Shown: piece by piece, positions 1-10,429 of the stretch | Numbering within the stretch: position 1 is the stretch's first letter | Layout: each line of letters opens with the position of its first letter | Assembly (NCBI GenBank): GCA_034440615.1 | Contig: JAOTOM010004677.1 | Span: 240,001 to 304,000, forward strand | Length of the DNA stretch: 64,000 nucleotides | DNA from: Ashinkailepas kermadecensis | Lineage: Eukaryota; Arthropoda; Thecostraca; Neolepadidae | Direction: 5' to 3' | Notes under the pieces: model-generated | Seen by the model: only the letters and a program-made list of their open reading frames with translations | What the model was told of the DNA's origin: nothing | The model's database searches: none | Position numbers and translations under genes: made by a program

Positions 1-78
1 TCGGGCGGCAAAAGGTGTGCTGACCCGTTTAGCTTTGTGCTCGCGGTATGCACGTCACCTGCACCGGACAATTTGCAG

Positions 79-178
79 GAGACTGACATCGTGATCGCCG
101 CCCTGACCATGACATCGGAGAGAGAAGAGGTCATCGACTTCGTGGCGCCGTACTTCGACCAGTCTGGGATCAGCATTG
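79..178 (+). CDS. Ir25a: Ir25a exon A (end of ligand-binding lobe S1)
   Basis: First recognisable exon of an ionotropic receptor 25a gene, a ligand-gated cation channel co-receptor of the iGluR superfamily that acts in the plasma membrane of chemosensory, thermosensory and hygrosensory neurons. It encodes ETDIVIAALTMTSEREEV and then IDFVAPYFDQSGISI, the conserved end of lobe S1. It keeps the Thr and the Arg (TSER) that hold the glutamate alpha-carboxylate in iGluRs and that IR25a, unlike most IRs, retains. The acceptor is tttgcag at 72-78 and the donor is GTATGT at 179. Length is 100 bp, ending one base into a codon. The upstream exons (amino-terminal domain and start of S1) lie before the window. 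The family call is secure because every following exon also matches IR25a in order. Confidence 0.92.
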
Positions 179-371
179 GTATGTACCGGCGCACCGCCGT
201 ACCCGGCAACACAGTCTGGTCGTCATGTGGATGAGCGGAGCTGCTAGGCTATGAAGATGTCTGTCTGGTGAATATTGCATGACATTCTTCCTGAACCAAC
301 GTATTCTTCGCCAAAAGCACAGCTTCTTCCCATGTTGATAAGTCAATGATATATTTATTGGTGGTGATCTT

Positions 372-437
372 GGAGTGGTTTCTGAGGTGCACGCAAAGAA
401 TCACGGAGTGGTTTCTGAGGTGCACGCAAAGAATCAC
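372..437 (+). repeat. 33-bp perfect tandem duplication in Ir25a intron
   Basis: Two identical 33-bp units (372-404 and 405-437) beginning ggagtggtttctgagg. They lie in the intron between exons A and B. No function is seen. Confidence 0.9.
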
Positions 438-572
438 GGAGTGCCACCACGAGTGACCGATTGGTCCTTCGTCCTGTTGTTAGGCTAGGATGCAAGCTCT
501 GTTTTCCACACGTGCAAGAGTGAAATCAGCGACAACACCACGTGGTGACGCTCCCATGCGGTGACTTGACAG

Positions 573-750
573 TTGTGAGGAAGCAAGAGCCGGAGTATTC
601 CATCTTCCGCTTCATGACCGTGCTGAAGAAGGAGGTGTGGTTCAGCATCGTCGGCGCTCTGGTCGTAACGGGACTGATGATCTGGGTCCTCGACAAGTTC
701 TCGCCATATAGTGCCCAGAACAACCCCGACTTCTACCCGTACCCTTGCCG
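573..750 (+). CDS. Ir25a: Ir25a exon B (linker and first transmembrane segment)
   Basis: The exon starts with two bases that complete the codon left open by exon A (ISI-V) and continues VRKQEPEYSIFRFMTVLKK. The first membrane helix follows (EVWFSIVGALVVTGLMIWVL), then LDKFSPYSAQNNPDFYPYPC. The motif DKFSPYSA-NN---YPYPC is the typical IR25a/iGluR sequence after M1. The acceptor is ttgacag (566-572) and the donor is CG|GTGAGC at 751. Length is 178 bp, ending two bases into an Arg codon. No frameshift or stop. Confidence 0.93.
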
Positions 751-1160
751 GTGAGCTCATGGAAACTCAGACACTGCATCGTCGTTCAGCACGGAGAATG
801 TGAAAAATCAGGGCACATGGCTAATCATATGCGAACGGAAAGCATACTTCGACATCCCTGCAGTATCGAGCTTGTTAAAAATATATCCGTGTTGGTCCAT
901 CAGAAGTGAGGGTTACGGTGAGCCTACATTCAGCTAATTCCACGTGTCAAAGAAGGTTGAATGAGCTCATCTTATATCTTAGACACCGAGGTACTACGAA
1001 GGGTACTAATATGTAAGAGCCATCGCCACGCATGCATGCCGGTGAGCGGATTTCTGGCGGGCACGATCCGTTTGCGAATCCACACGACGGTTTGTCAATC
1101 GTCATCTGGAAACATTCTGGCCGACTTTCCCCACTGAAAGTACGTCTCTTCTATCGGCAG

Positions 1161-1344
1161 CACGTTCACCCTCAAAGAGAGCTTCTGGTTCGCGCTGACG
1201 TCGTTCACGCCTCAGGGCGGCGGCGAGGCACCCAAGGCGTTGTCGGGCCGCACCCTGGTGGCCGCCTACTGGCTGTTTGTGGTACTGATGCTTGCCACTT
1301 TCACCGCTAACCTGGCGGCATTTCTCACCGTGGAGAGAATGCAG
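1161..1344 (+). CDS. Ir25a: Ir25a exon C (pore loop and second transmembrane segment)
   Basis: Encodes TFTLKESFWFALTSFTPQGG followed by GEAPKALSGRTLVAAYWLF and VVLMLATFTANLAAFLTVER. FTPQGGGEAP is the pore-loop selectivity region. TFTANLAAFLTVE corresponds to the SYTANLAAFLT gate motif of iGluRs, with Ser-Tyr changed to Thr-Phe. The acceptor is tcggcag (1154-1160) and the donor is CAG|GTGAGC at 1345. Length is 184 bp, ending in phase 0. The first base completes the Arg codon begun in exon B. Confidence 0.95.
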
Positions 1345-1872
1345 GTGAGCTGCAATTTGCGACCGATTTGCGTTTTCTCGCTCGCTTGTGTTTCACAAAT
1401 GAGCACCAGTTAGGATAATGAGCACCAGGTACCAGTTAGAATAATGACTGAAGAAAGAGATCTGCACGATATTACACACGACATTACTCGTGCATTACAT
1501 ATTGATTGAACAAGACAAGCAAATCATGTGAGACATGCAGGTTAGAAAAGTTCATGAGACCGAACAAGGATTGTAAAACATGTTGAATGGTACGTTAGAA
1601 GAACCCCAAAGTTTGCATGGCCGATGCGATTTGGTGGTGCAGACGAACTTTATTTTTTTGTTGGTTAGATGACGAATTTACATAGTATCAACGATGCCAA
1701 ATGTCCCTTTTCAGGTCAGTAACATGTATCGCTATAATCGTGTCGTAAATGCTCCTGATGCCTGTTGCTAAGTCTATCCAATAAACAACCGGAGAGCTTA
1801 CCCTGCCGCGCTGCGAGGCTTTGGCTTTGTCTGTCGCTGTTGTCCGCTCACCAATTCTCCGTCTCTCCGAAG

Positions 1873-1994
1873 ACGTCTGTGCAGAGCTTAGAAGCGCTGG
1901 CCAAACAGAGTAAGATCGTCTACTCGGTGCTAGAGAACAGCGCCACCGCCGGCTACTTTGTGAACATGGCTCACGCCGAGAACGCCCTGTTTAG
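1873..1994 (+). CDS. Ir25a: Ir25a exon D (lobe S2, first version of a duplicated exon)
   Basis: Encodes the first part of lobe S2: TSVQSLEALAKQSKIVYSVL, then ENSATAGYFVNMAHAENALF. It follows the pattern SLE-LA-QS-I-Y-V---S-T--YF-NM--AE. The acceptor (ctctccgaag, with a good pyrimidine tract) ends at 1872 and the donor is AG|GTGGTC at 1995. Length is 122 bp, entering in phase 0 and leaving two bases into an Arg codon that exon E completes. The exon at 4630-4751 has the same length, the same phase and related sequence, so the two look like alternatives. This version keeps Thr at the position that in IR25a and AMPA receptors contacts ligand (S-A-T). Confidence 0.88.
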
Positions 1995-3507
1995 GTGGTC
2001 AGCGCAATGGCATGCTGCTTTCTGCACCAGCTGCTCATACTGCACACCCCCGCTCACCCGCAACGGCGGATACGGGCGCACACTGGCACGTCCAGTCAAG
2101 GGCGGAACTTTACCAAAAGTGCTGCAGGTGGAGGCACTGCATGGAGGATACTGGATGGTGCAAATTGGTGGGAGAGGGGCAGATGGGGGCGAGGCATATG
2201 GTCAGTCGGCGGGAGAGAGGCATGTGATCCCATGCAATGGGGGGTGGGGGTGGGGGAGGGTGGGGTTTGGGGTGGGGTGTGGTGGGGGGTGCTAGTTCTG
2301 AGGAGGTCCGGCACCCCAAAACCATGCAAGTTCCATCCCTGGATCCCGCTACACTGGTGGACACTGACGGATCCATCCACGCCGGCGGATACTGGTGCAC
2401 ACTGACGGATCCGGGGACACTTGTTGGACAGCAGTCAAACAGCCCAGCCGACTTGAAATGTGCCTAATCTCTGATAATTTGACAAATCAACTGATTCAGT
2501 GAACTCTCGGTCTGCGAGAAGCATCAAAACAAAGGGCAAAAGCATAAATTGCATCATATTTTTGGGGAAATATGCCACTTCTCGACCTGGTTAATTCGGG
2601 GAATGCACGCCTTTCGATCTGCCAGTGATCGTGCAGCATAACTGCAACTGCTGTGCAGCAGTCGACACGACAGCCAAGCGCTGCACTGCCAGCTAGGGAT
2701 GGCCTGCTCATGTGGCGTTGGCCGCGCTGCTGGAATGCCCGCGGCACCTGGCCGTCCACTTCGGCTCTCTGCACCACCCGTGGAGCCAGTGGACCACTGT
2801 GACGACCATACATGGCCTGAGTGTCTGCAGTGAAGTGAAGTGAAGTGTCTGCTTGAAGTGAAACACAGCTCAGTGTGCAGCCTGGTGACTTTTGTTACAG
2901 CACCTACACACTGCATGTGGTCTTGCGTGGAGTATTCGAGATGTTATTTTTGGTAAATAATAGCATGATTCAATATTGGTACAGCATGATAGTATGGATA
3001 GCATTGGTAATTGAGGCATTATTCAACATACCGGGGACAATAAATCCTTTTCAGAATCATTCACCGGCACATTTATTTTCGCAATACCACTTGCTCACTT
3101 CGATTTTGCGACGATTAAGAGCTGGTTCAAAGAGACCAGCATCCACTTGTTCTCGAAGCTCAAACCACATGACACGCGGTGAAGCTGCCTGGTTTCAGAA
3201 TCCACCAGGGCGTGCCAATATTTGTTTTCTCCTCTTTTAGCTTTATTGGGTTGCACTTTATAGTGCTACATTAAGTCTTGACTACGTAATCACCACCGAT
3301 TCGGTTCTGAGCCGACTTCGTGTCGGGAGCGGAGACCGAGGGTCGGCGAACCAGCAGACCCGTGGCCCGATCAAGTGATCAGTCGGCGATAAAATCAATC
3401 AGCTGATTCGATGAACTGGAGAACTTAACTGGCGAACTTAACTAGCGAACTTATCTGGCGAACTTATCTGGCGAACTGGCTGACCGGCTGGTGTCTCGCA
3501 ACGTGCC

Positions 3508-3804
3508 GGCGTGTTAACTGCCCGCTCCGGCACGTCTGTGTCAGTGGCAGATTCACCCGCCGCGCGCGGTGTGTTACCTGCCCGCTCCGGCACGTCTGTG
3601 TCAGTGGCAGCTTCGCCCGCCGCGCGCGGCGTGTTAACTGCCCGCTCCGGCACGTCTGTGTCAGTGGCAGCTTCGCCAGCCGCGCGCGGCGTGTTACCTG
3701 CCCGCTCCGACACGTCTGTGTCAGTGGCAGCTTCGCCCGCCGCGCGCGGCGTGTTAACTGCCCGCTCCGGCACGTCTGTATCAGTGGCAGCTTCGCCCGC
3801 CGCC
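3508..3804 (+). repeat. 60-bp minisatellite, five copies with dimeric order
   Basis: Five 60-bp units lie exactly in register, each containing cccgctccggcacgtctgtg. Units alternate between gtgttaactg and gtgttacctg, so the true repeating block is about 120 bp. The array is in the intron between the two versions of the S2 exon. It is open in several frames on both strands only because 60 is a multiple of 3; no coding role is inferred. Confidence 0.9.
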
Positions 3805-4629
3805 CGGTGCGGCGACAACACGTTGGCGATTGTAGACTGGTGGGAAACAGTAGGTCAGACGAGGTTGATCAAAACGTGCTGGTGCATGCGGTTGCGTAGT
3901 GCGTATGCATGCACTCTTTGTTGCCACATTTCCTTGGTGCGCACATTCCTTTGTTCCTTGGTCCACGTATCCTTGGTCCTCTCACGTAAATTTCGATCGA
4001 TGCGTTTCGAGGCGAACAGTGTGTCAAAGACATGTGTCTTTGCACTCAGAAAGAGGTATTTTGACTACGCTATAACTTGCATCACGTTTGAGTAGGCATA
4101 TTCTTTATCAGGTGATAGACGTAATACAACGTCGGTGAGGTATTTTATGTTAATATGTCAATATTGTTGTACATGACCTAAGTCTAAGACCACACGCCTG
4201 TTTGTGAGTATGCTAGGTAGTTACAACTTAACGATGACATGAATCTCATTGACTACGTAAAGCCCCAAAAATGATAAATGCGAAGTATCATGGAATGGTA
4301 CTGAACGATAACACGATTGATCATATCTGCGTATTTTTTTGTTAGTTTACTACGCAAAATCAGTTCTAGTAACGAAGAAAAGCTTCCTTGGCTCGGCTTC
4401 GTTAATGGATGCGACTCGGTCTTCAGCTAACGCACCTGTGCTATTGCATATGCAGTGCACACCCAATGGAAAGCGCACAGCCAAACCGAGCCCTCAGAGC
4501 CGTTTGCAGCAGACAGACAGCTCTTGGCCAGGGTAGCCGAGCACACGTGGCTGGCACGCGAGCTCACGTGGCTGGTGCACGAGTGTGCGCGTGACTGACA
4601 CGTGCGCGGTGGCGTGTGGCGACTGGCAG

Positions 4630-4751
4630 ACGACGGTGAAGTCTCTGGAAGAGCTGGCCAGACAGTCTCGCATCGAGTACACGGTGACGTCCAACTCGTC
4701 CATGCTAGAGTACTTCCTTAACATGGCCACTGCCGAGGAGGAGCTCTTCAG
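4630..4751 (+). CDS. Ir25a: Ir25a exon D' (lobe S2, second version of a duplicated exon)
   Basis: Second copy of the exon at 1873-1994. It encodes TTVKSLEELARQSRIEYTVT, then SNSSMLEYFLNMATAEEELF. The acceptor is gactggcag ending at 4629 (weak pyrimidine tract) and the donor is AG|GTGAGC at 4752. Length is again 122 bp with the same entry and exit phases, and the reading frame is intact. SLEELARQSRIEYTV is closer to the usual IR25a sequence than exon D is, but the ligand-contact Thr of exon D is Met here (S-S-M). Because 122 is not a multiple of 3, including both copies would shift the frame, so only one can be used per mRNA. It could also be a recently silenced copy, but no damage is visible. 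Confidence 0.87.
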
Positions 4752-4989
4752 GTGAGCTGCGCTGTCGGTGGGTGTGCCGAGATGGGGTGTGCCGAGGTGG
4801 AGTGGGCTGCAGAGAAGGAGCATTTCGGGTGAGCTGCGCTGTAGATGAGCAGGGGCGCAGCCATAATTTTCTCAGGGGGAGGACCGATCAAAAAAGAAAG
4901 TGATGTGAAGACAGCTATAGGCGCGCAAAGCGCGCCGCACATTTACAGTTTGACGTGGCGCAAATCCAAAATCATTTTGCATGAAAAGT

Positions 4990-5500
4990 GCTTTGTGCTG
5001 AGGGAGGGGAAGGGAGAGGGCACCGCCTCTAGGAAGACTGCTGGCCAGAGATGTATGGCGGGGAGATGGTCTCAGCGAAGGAGATGTGAAGGTGAGATGA
5101 GAACCTCAGCGGAGATGCGAATGTTAGATGGTCCCAGCAAAGGAGATGTATGGGGCAGATGGTCTCAGGGCAGGTGATATAAAGGTGAGGTGATGAATTC
5201 AGCGCAGATATGAAGGTGAGATAAGCTGAGCAAAAGAGATGTGTGGAAGACGGTCTCAGCGAAGGAGGTATGAATGTGAGATGAGAACCTCAGCGGAAAT
5301 GTGAAAGTGAGAAGATCTCAGCAAGGAAGACGTGTGGGGAGATGGTCTCAGCGAAGAAGTTGTGAAGGTGAGATGAGAACCTCAGTGGAAATGTGAAGGT
5401 GAGAGAATCTCAGCAAAGGAGATATATGGGGAAGGTGGTCTCAGGAAAGGAGATGTGAAGGTGAGATGACGACCCCAGCGGAGATGTGAAAGTGCGATGT
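4990..5500 (+). repeat. Degenerate purine-rich minisatellite in Ir25a intron
   Basis: Imperfect repeats of phrases such as gaaggtgagatgagaacctc, followed by agcggagatgtgaa and ggtctcagcgaagg. The spacing is roughly 60-120 bp and drifts. It follows the second S2 exon and many copies contain GGTGAG, which resembles a splice donor. No gene is seen between 4752 and 9365 apart from repeats. Confidence 0.7.
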
Positions 5501-6379
5501 CATCAGCAAAGAAGATGTGTGCATAGGTAAGACTGACAAAGCCGGCACTGACTTGGTGAAGCGCCACTATTTCACGATGGCGTACTTAGTCACACTTTGC
5601 CGGAGCTTCAAGCCAAGATAACATGTGTGAGTAGGCTTTGCTTTAATCGGATGTGCCACCATTTTTATGGACACATGCTCTTACCATGTCAGAATTTTCC
5701 TGGATACGTCGCTGCCTGGTCATCTTTTATGTCTGCAGTCTGGGCCTGCTTCTTAGCTGTCTGGACCTATCGCTATTTACTGTCCGGAGTCTGCTTAAGG
5801 GGTATTCGTGATCATGAAGTCCGTCCAGTGGTTCCTCGCCGTATTTGCTATGCTTGCTTTGTATCCATACGTAGGAACACTATTGGCTGGTTTGCATCAT
5901 GGCATGCTGCGGCTTCAGTGGCAGTGCATGAGTGGCTCAACGGATGTCCCCACTGAGTCCACCCACCCTCCAAATATCTTGCTTTTTCCGCCTAGCACTC
6001 TCATCTGAACACTTTTTTTTAAAAGGAGCATTGCTCGCTTTCATGAAAACTTTTCCTATATCTTTTTTTGAGACGAAAGTAAAAAGTGGAAGAAATAAAG
6101 TAGGTCCAGGTGCTTTGGCAATGGGAGACAACGCGCGAAAGCTTCCAGACGCAGCCACCAGAGCGGCGACACATGCGAGTAGGACGTGAATTGCCCGCCG
6201 CATTAGCCGTGTCCATGCCTTTTGCTTGTGAAGAGCGGGAGATTGGAATGGAAGAAGTTTCCTAAGATTAATTACTTGGTGTTGGGGAGTTCGGAGCTGA
6301 GTTCCTGGTCTCGCATATAGGTAACTTCTGTGTCTGGGTAGAGCCAGTGGCATACCGAAGGAGGGGCAAAGGGGACAGT

Positions 6380-6975
6380 GCCCTTTTGTCCCACAATCCC
6401 TGAGAGACTGTTGGGGCCCCCAAGAATGTCGCCGGGTTACATAAAAATTGCACCGAACCGCTTAAAAATCCCGCTGAGCCACAAGGATTGCATCGAAGCC
6501 CGTGCAAAAAATCACATTGGGGACCCCAAGAAGTCGAGCAGGGACCGCTGAAAATTACTGGGCCCCCAAAATTGCAACGAGGCCCATGCAAATTGCATTG
6601 GGGCCCCAAAAATCGCTTCATGACTCCAAAAAATGACTCTGCCTGGTGTTGCCAAAAAGTGAGACCGGGGCCCTGAAAATGCCATTGGGGCCCCATTAAA
6701 ATCACGCTTGGGGACAAGAAGTCGTGCGGGGGTCATCGAGAATGACGCTGGGGGACCCAAAAAGACTGGTCGGGCCCCTAAAAATCCCGCTGGGGGATCA
6801 AAAGTTCGAGCCGGGGGCCCAGAAAATAACGCTGCGGCTCCCAAAAAAAAGTCATGCGGTGCCCATTGAAAATCACGATGGTGGCCGCCCCAAAGAGACG
6901 GACCGAGCTCCTGAAAATCACGCTAGGGGCCTAAAAGGTCGGGGCATGCCCATGTGCCATGCCCCCGCTCTTTGA
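6380..6975 (+). repeat. Degenerate cluster of short G/C-run, A-run repeats
   Basis: Dozens of diverged units of about 20-28 bp built as ggggcccc, then aaaaatc, then a short unique part (for example gggccctgaaaatgccattg). Lies in the Ir25a intron between exons D' and E. A similar cluster is at 24850-25450. The right side ends near ctggatccgcc (7012-7018), a motif that also opens two other repeats (about 7393 and 12966). Confidence 0.65.
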
Positions 6976-8508
6976 ATGATGGGTGGGCGTGGCACTCTTT
7001 GCTCCTGGATCCGCCGCTTATGAGACCTGTATATTGTGTGATGTGATCTGAATTGTGTACCTGATGTCCTCAGCGGTTCGTGTGATGTTTCGTACATAAT
7101 GCACGATATCGTGTACGGCTTATCTCTTATTCCATTCCATCATATATGCAGCATATATTTTTGGCTTACCATCTGCCTTTTTTGTCATGGGCTAATTGAT
7201 GCAAATGTGGAAAAGGAATATTAAGTGTCCGGAAGCAACGCATAACAATTTACAATTTGTTCCCGCCTGGGTGTAATTTCCCAACCAAATTATCAAATTT
7301 TATATTTGAAACTACCATCACTGCATGTAGTGTGAGCATTCCAGACTTAGCTTCGGCCAGGGATCTCAACATTGCGCACACGGACAGGTCAGAGGCGGAT
7401 CCAGAAATTTTCATGGCGACACTCGTCTGGGGGGGGGGGGCGACATTTCCTCGGTGGACCGCCGCTGCGAAAGTCCCTGGAAGTGCGTATGCTCCTAAAT
7501 GTCTGTTGAGAAGAGGGATGTGTGCACTCGACCGTACTGAAAAGGGCACCGTTTACTCTCAAGAGGGCGCATTTCTCCTCATGAGGAGGCGCTGCTCTGC
7601 AGATCAGCGTCTTCGGCTGAAAATTGAGCGACGGGGTTTGTTGCACTCTAGTATTCCTAGACAGGTACTCCGGTCAGATGGGCGCCATCTTTCCATGGGG
7701 GAGGGGCATACCCCAGTGCTCTCATGTATCCGCCCCTGGGGTAGTTGCACTCTTAAGGTATACACAACAATGCCCCTGGTAGCTGCCTAGCATAGGTGTA
7801 GGTTTCTGAAAAGTATCAGAAGGGCACAATACATGAAGGCAATGGCCAGGTCCAAATGGATTGGGGGAGGGGGGCACCACATTAAGGTCCAATATTAGAA
7901 GTTGAAATTATTGGAAGGGCACATCCAACACAGGGAGGGGAGCAAGCGTCTTCCCAGGCACTGCTCCGACCGTAAGGAAATACACAGTACATGAGGATGA
8001 GGAAGATCGTCGGCATTCGGTAATCAAACAGGAGCATATTTCATGTTTGTTTATAAATATTCATCATGCCACATCTCAGCAACACGATCAGACTTTTCTA
8101 AATGCGCCGCACATGGATACCTACACGGGAGTGTTTAGTTCGATTGAAGGAGGCTTCTCTTGAATGTTTCATAATCCATGCCTTTTCTCGGATTTATCGA
8201 CCGGGAACTTATCCCCACCTGCTCCGCTGGATGTAGTGGCACAGCAAATATCCATTCCACAAAATGGTTACTGACATATTACGCGCGAACTGTTAAAAAC
8301 CAGCATCAACAGCCCTGCAATACACACTCCAAGCGTTAGCGAGTCGCAGCCTGCCGCCTTTCGTGTCACACTCGCCTGGACTGCCATCTGGTGGCAGAAA
8401 CTCCGCGATGTCTCCCATTGGATAAAGTAGGTCGAAACATCAAGGTTTAGTAATCGGAGCTAAACAAGGGCGTACCGCAACGACACAGTGAAAGAAAGCT
8501 AAATGCGT

Positions 8509-8571
8509 TAGTTAGTTAGTTAGTTATTTGGGCTTAAGGGCGCGCCGACTACGAGGTCATTTAGCGCCCAT
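8509..8571 (+). mobile_element. Short retroposon fragment with (TTAG)n tail and 14-bp target-site duplication
   Basis: A 63-bp insertion starting with tagttagttagtt, then atttgggcttaagggcgc and ending tagcgcccat. It is flanked by perfect 14-bp duplications aaagctaaatgcgt at 8495-8508 and 8572-8585. In retroposon sense (minus strand) it ends in a (CTAA)n tail. Related pieces are at 50041-50105, 50676-50705 and 56826-56900. It lies in the Ir25a intron before exon E. Confidence 0.75.
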
Positions 8572-9365
8572 AAAGCTAAATGCGTAGACGCTGTGGGCTG
8601 GCACTGTGTATCTGAAAACCGGGGTGTACTTCCGGATTGGTTTTTGCCATCCCACAAAAGGTTCTGCTGTGATGCACATGAACACTACCATATCGGCACC
8701 GCGTGTCTGTGATCGATGTGTTGCGCATGCTTTTCGTTTAAACTCATGCTCCAGACGTACGTGCATTCGGCAATGCATACCTCTGGTTCGGTTACGCATG
8801 CATATGCGTGGAGACAATTTGTAGCATGTGAGCTCATTGTCGACATACATTTAGTGCATTGGATGGAGTTGGTGATTTCGAGGCGCGATGCATTCCAATT
8901 CTGTGCATACTGTTCAGCCTTACAAAATGCGCCTAAAAATGTGATGTACAAATGTATTCAGAATCCACAATTCCCATGCATGACATCAAGCAGACTGTTG
9001 CAAAGTTATAGGCAACGTAAAGCGATTCAAGCACCTGGTATTCCTTCATGACATAAATGGCATGAGGAATAGCATGCTATCTTAAGCGGACGACTCATGC
9101 GCACAGTCTGTGTACAGTAATTTACGACTAGCTAACGCTGAACCATGTCAGTATTTGGCGAGGGTGTTTCGCTAATTTTGTCTAAATCCATGATAGCGTC
9201 GGATCTCAACATCAGACTTAAACGTTCAGATAGCCAGGCCTGATGGAGCTTTTCCGGAGGTCGCGCCATTTGCCAGCGTGGAGGCTACGGCCAAACTCAC
9301 CGTCAGCCTGTGCCTGCGACCGCTTCGGCTGCAGGTCCGCCAGCTAACTCACGACCATCCAACAG

Positions 9366-9513
9366 AGTGTGGAAGGAGATGACGCTCAACTCGACGACGG
9401 ACCAGGCCAAGTACCGCGTCTGGGACTACCCCATCAAGGAGCAATACACGCACATCCTCAACGTCATCAAGAAGACGGGCATGGTCCCCAATGACTCGGT
9501 TGGCTTCGCGAAG
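9366..9513 (+). CDS. Ir25a: Ir25a exon E (lobe S2) with two further in-frame donors
   Basis: The acceptor is catccaacag (ends 9365). The first base completes Arg with the AG of exon D or D', then VWKEMTLNSTTDQAKYRVWD, YPIKEQYTHILNVIKKTG and MVPNDSVGFAK follow, matching the IR25a segment VWKDM-LN---D---YRVWDYPIKEQYGHIL. The first donor is AAG|GTGAGT at 9514, phase 0. The 3' end of the exon with its donor is repeated twice more at 66-bp spacing, giving alternative donors at 9580 (ACG|GTGAGT) and 9646 (AAG|GTGAGT). All three keep frame, so isoforms with 22 or 44 extra residues are possible. The first donor gives a product of normal IR25a length. Confidence 0.93.
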
Positions 9514-9654
9514 GTGAGTGCCCTGAACGTCATCAAGAAGACGGGCATGGTCCCCAATGACTCGATCGGCTTCGAAACGGTGAGTGCCCTCAACGTCATC
9601 AAGAAGACGGGCATGGTCCCCAGTGACTCGGTCGGCTTCGACAAGGTGAGTACA
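9457..9654 (+). repeat. 66-bp triplication of an exon edge and its splice donor
   Basis: Three 66-bp units (9457-9522, 9523-9588, 9589-9654). Each contains the coding sequence for LNVIKKTGMVP-DS-GF and a complete donor GTGAGT. A few substitutions distinguish the copies (FAK, FET, FDK at the donor side), so the event is not brand new. No stop has arisen in any copy. Confidence 0.95.
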
Positions 9655-10051
9655 CCGTGCAAACCTTGTAGCCTCATGGCATGCTTGCTTGCTGCGGGCG
9701 GGAGGATAGATGGGTGCCTTTTAGCACTCAAGAAGTGTTGCGGGTGATGTGAGGAGCAAATATCACACCAATGCGCCTTTCGTGAGCTATTCATGTGGCG
9801 ATCGTTCGGTGAGTCGGACATTGAAATGTCAAGCGCGCCAGAAATCTACGACCGATTTGCGGTAACCGATCACCGATCATTTCCCCATGCACGTATTGGG
9901 CGAGGTTAATGCCACTTCAGGCTGGTATACTCATTTAGCATCCAACAAATTCCGATTGATAAGCGCGACGAGAACCAGCCAAATGTCCGCGACGAGGCTT
10001 GAACTCGTGACCACCCAGCCAAAACTCAGCAACCACACCGCTCTCGACCAG

Positions 10052-10221
10052 GTGCTGGCCAACAAGAAGGGCGAGTACGCCTTCATCCACGACGCGTCCA
10101 TCGTGCGGTACGAGGTGTACCGCGACTGCAACCTGACTCAGGTCGGCGAGCCGTTCGCCGAACAGCCGTACGCCATCGCCGTGCAGCAGGGCAGCCACCT
10201 GCAGGACGAAATCAGCAAAAA
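10052..10221 (+). CDS. Ir25a: Ir25a exon F (core of lobe S2)
   Basis: Encodes VLANKKGEYAFIHDASIVRY, then EVYRDCNLTQVGEPFAEQPY and AIAVQQGSHLQDEIS. AFIHDAS carries the acidic residue (Asp) that contacts the ligand amino group in iGluR-like sites, and CNLTQVGEPFAEQPYAIAVQ is the most conserved IR25a stretch. The acceptor is ctcgaccag (ends 10051) and the donor is AA|GTGAGA at 10222. Length is 170 bp, phase 0 to phase 2. Together with the Arg and Thr of exon A, the glutamate-type contact residues are kept. Confidence 0.95.
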
Positions 10222-10429
10222 GTGAGACGTGGTTTGCTCGCACTTAAGAAGTATGCAAATCAATAGGCATGTTCTGCTGGAGGTACATGATCCCTGCAAC
10301 GTTCCAAGGCTGCGCCTTTGACCCTCAAAGTACTTCGTGGATGTGCACTTGCATGGAGTGTAAAGAAATTACGCGAACGTAATCAAGCTCTCTGCGATGG
10401 AGAAAAACGCGGGTCTTTTTTTTGTTTGA

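Noticed and set aside
3438..4095. 127- and 194-codon frames over the 60-bp repeat
   Set aside because: Antisense pair generated by a 60-bp unit inside an Ir25a intron.
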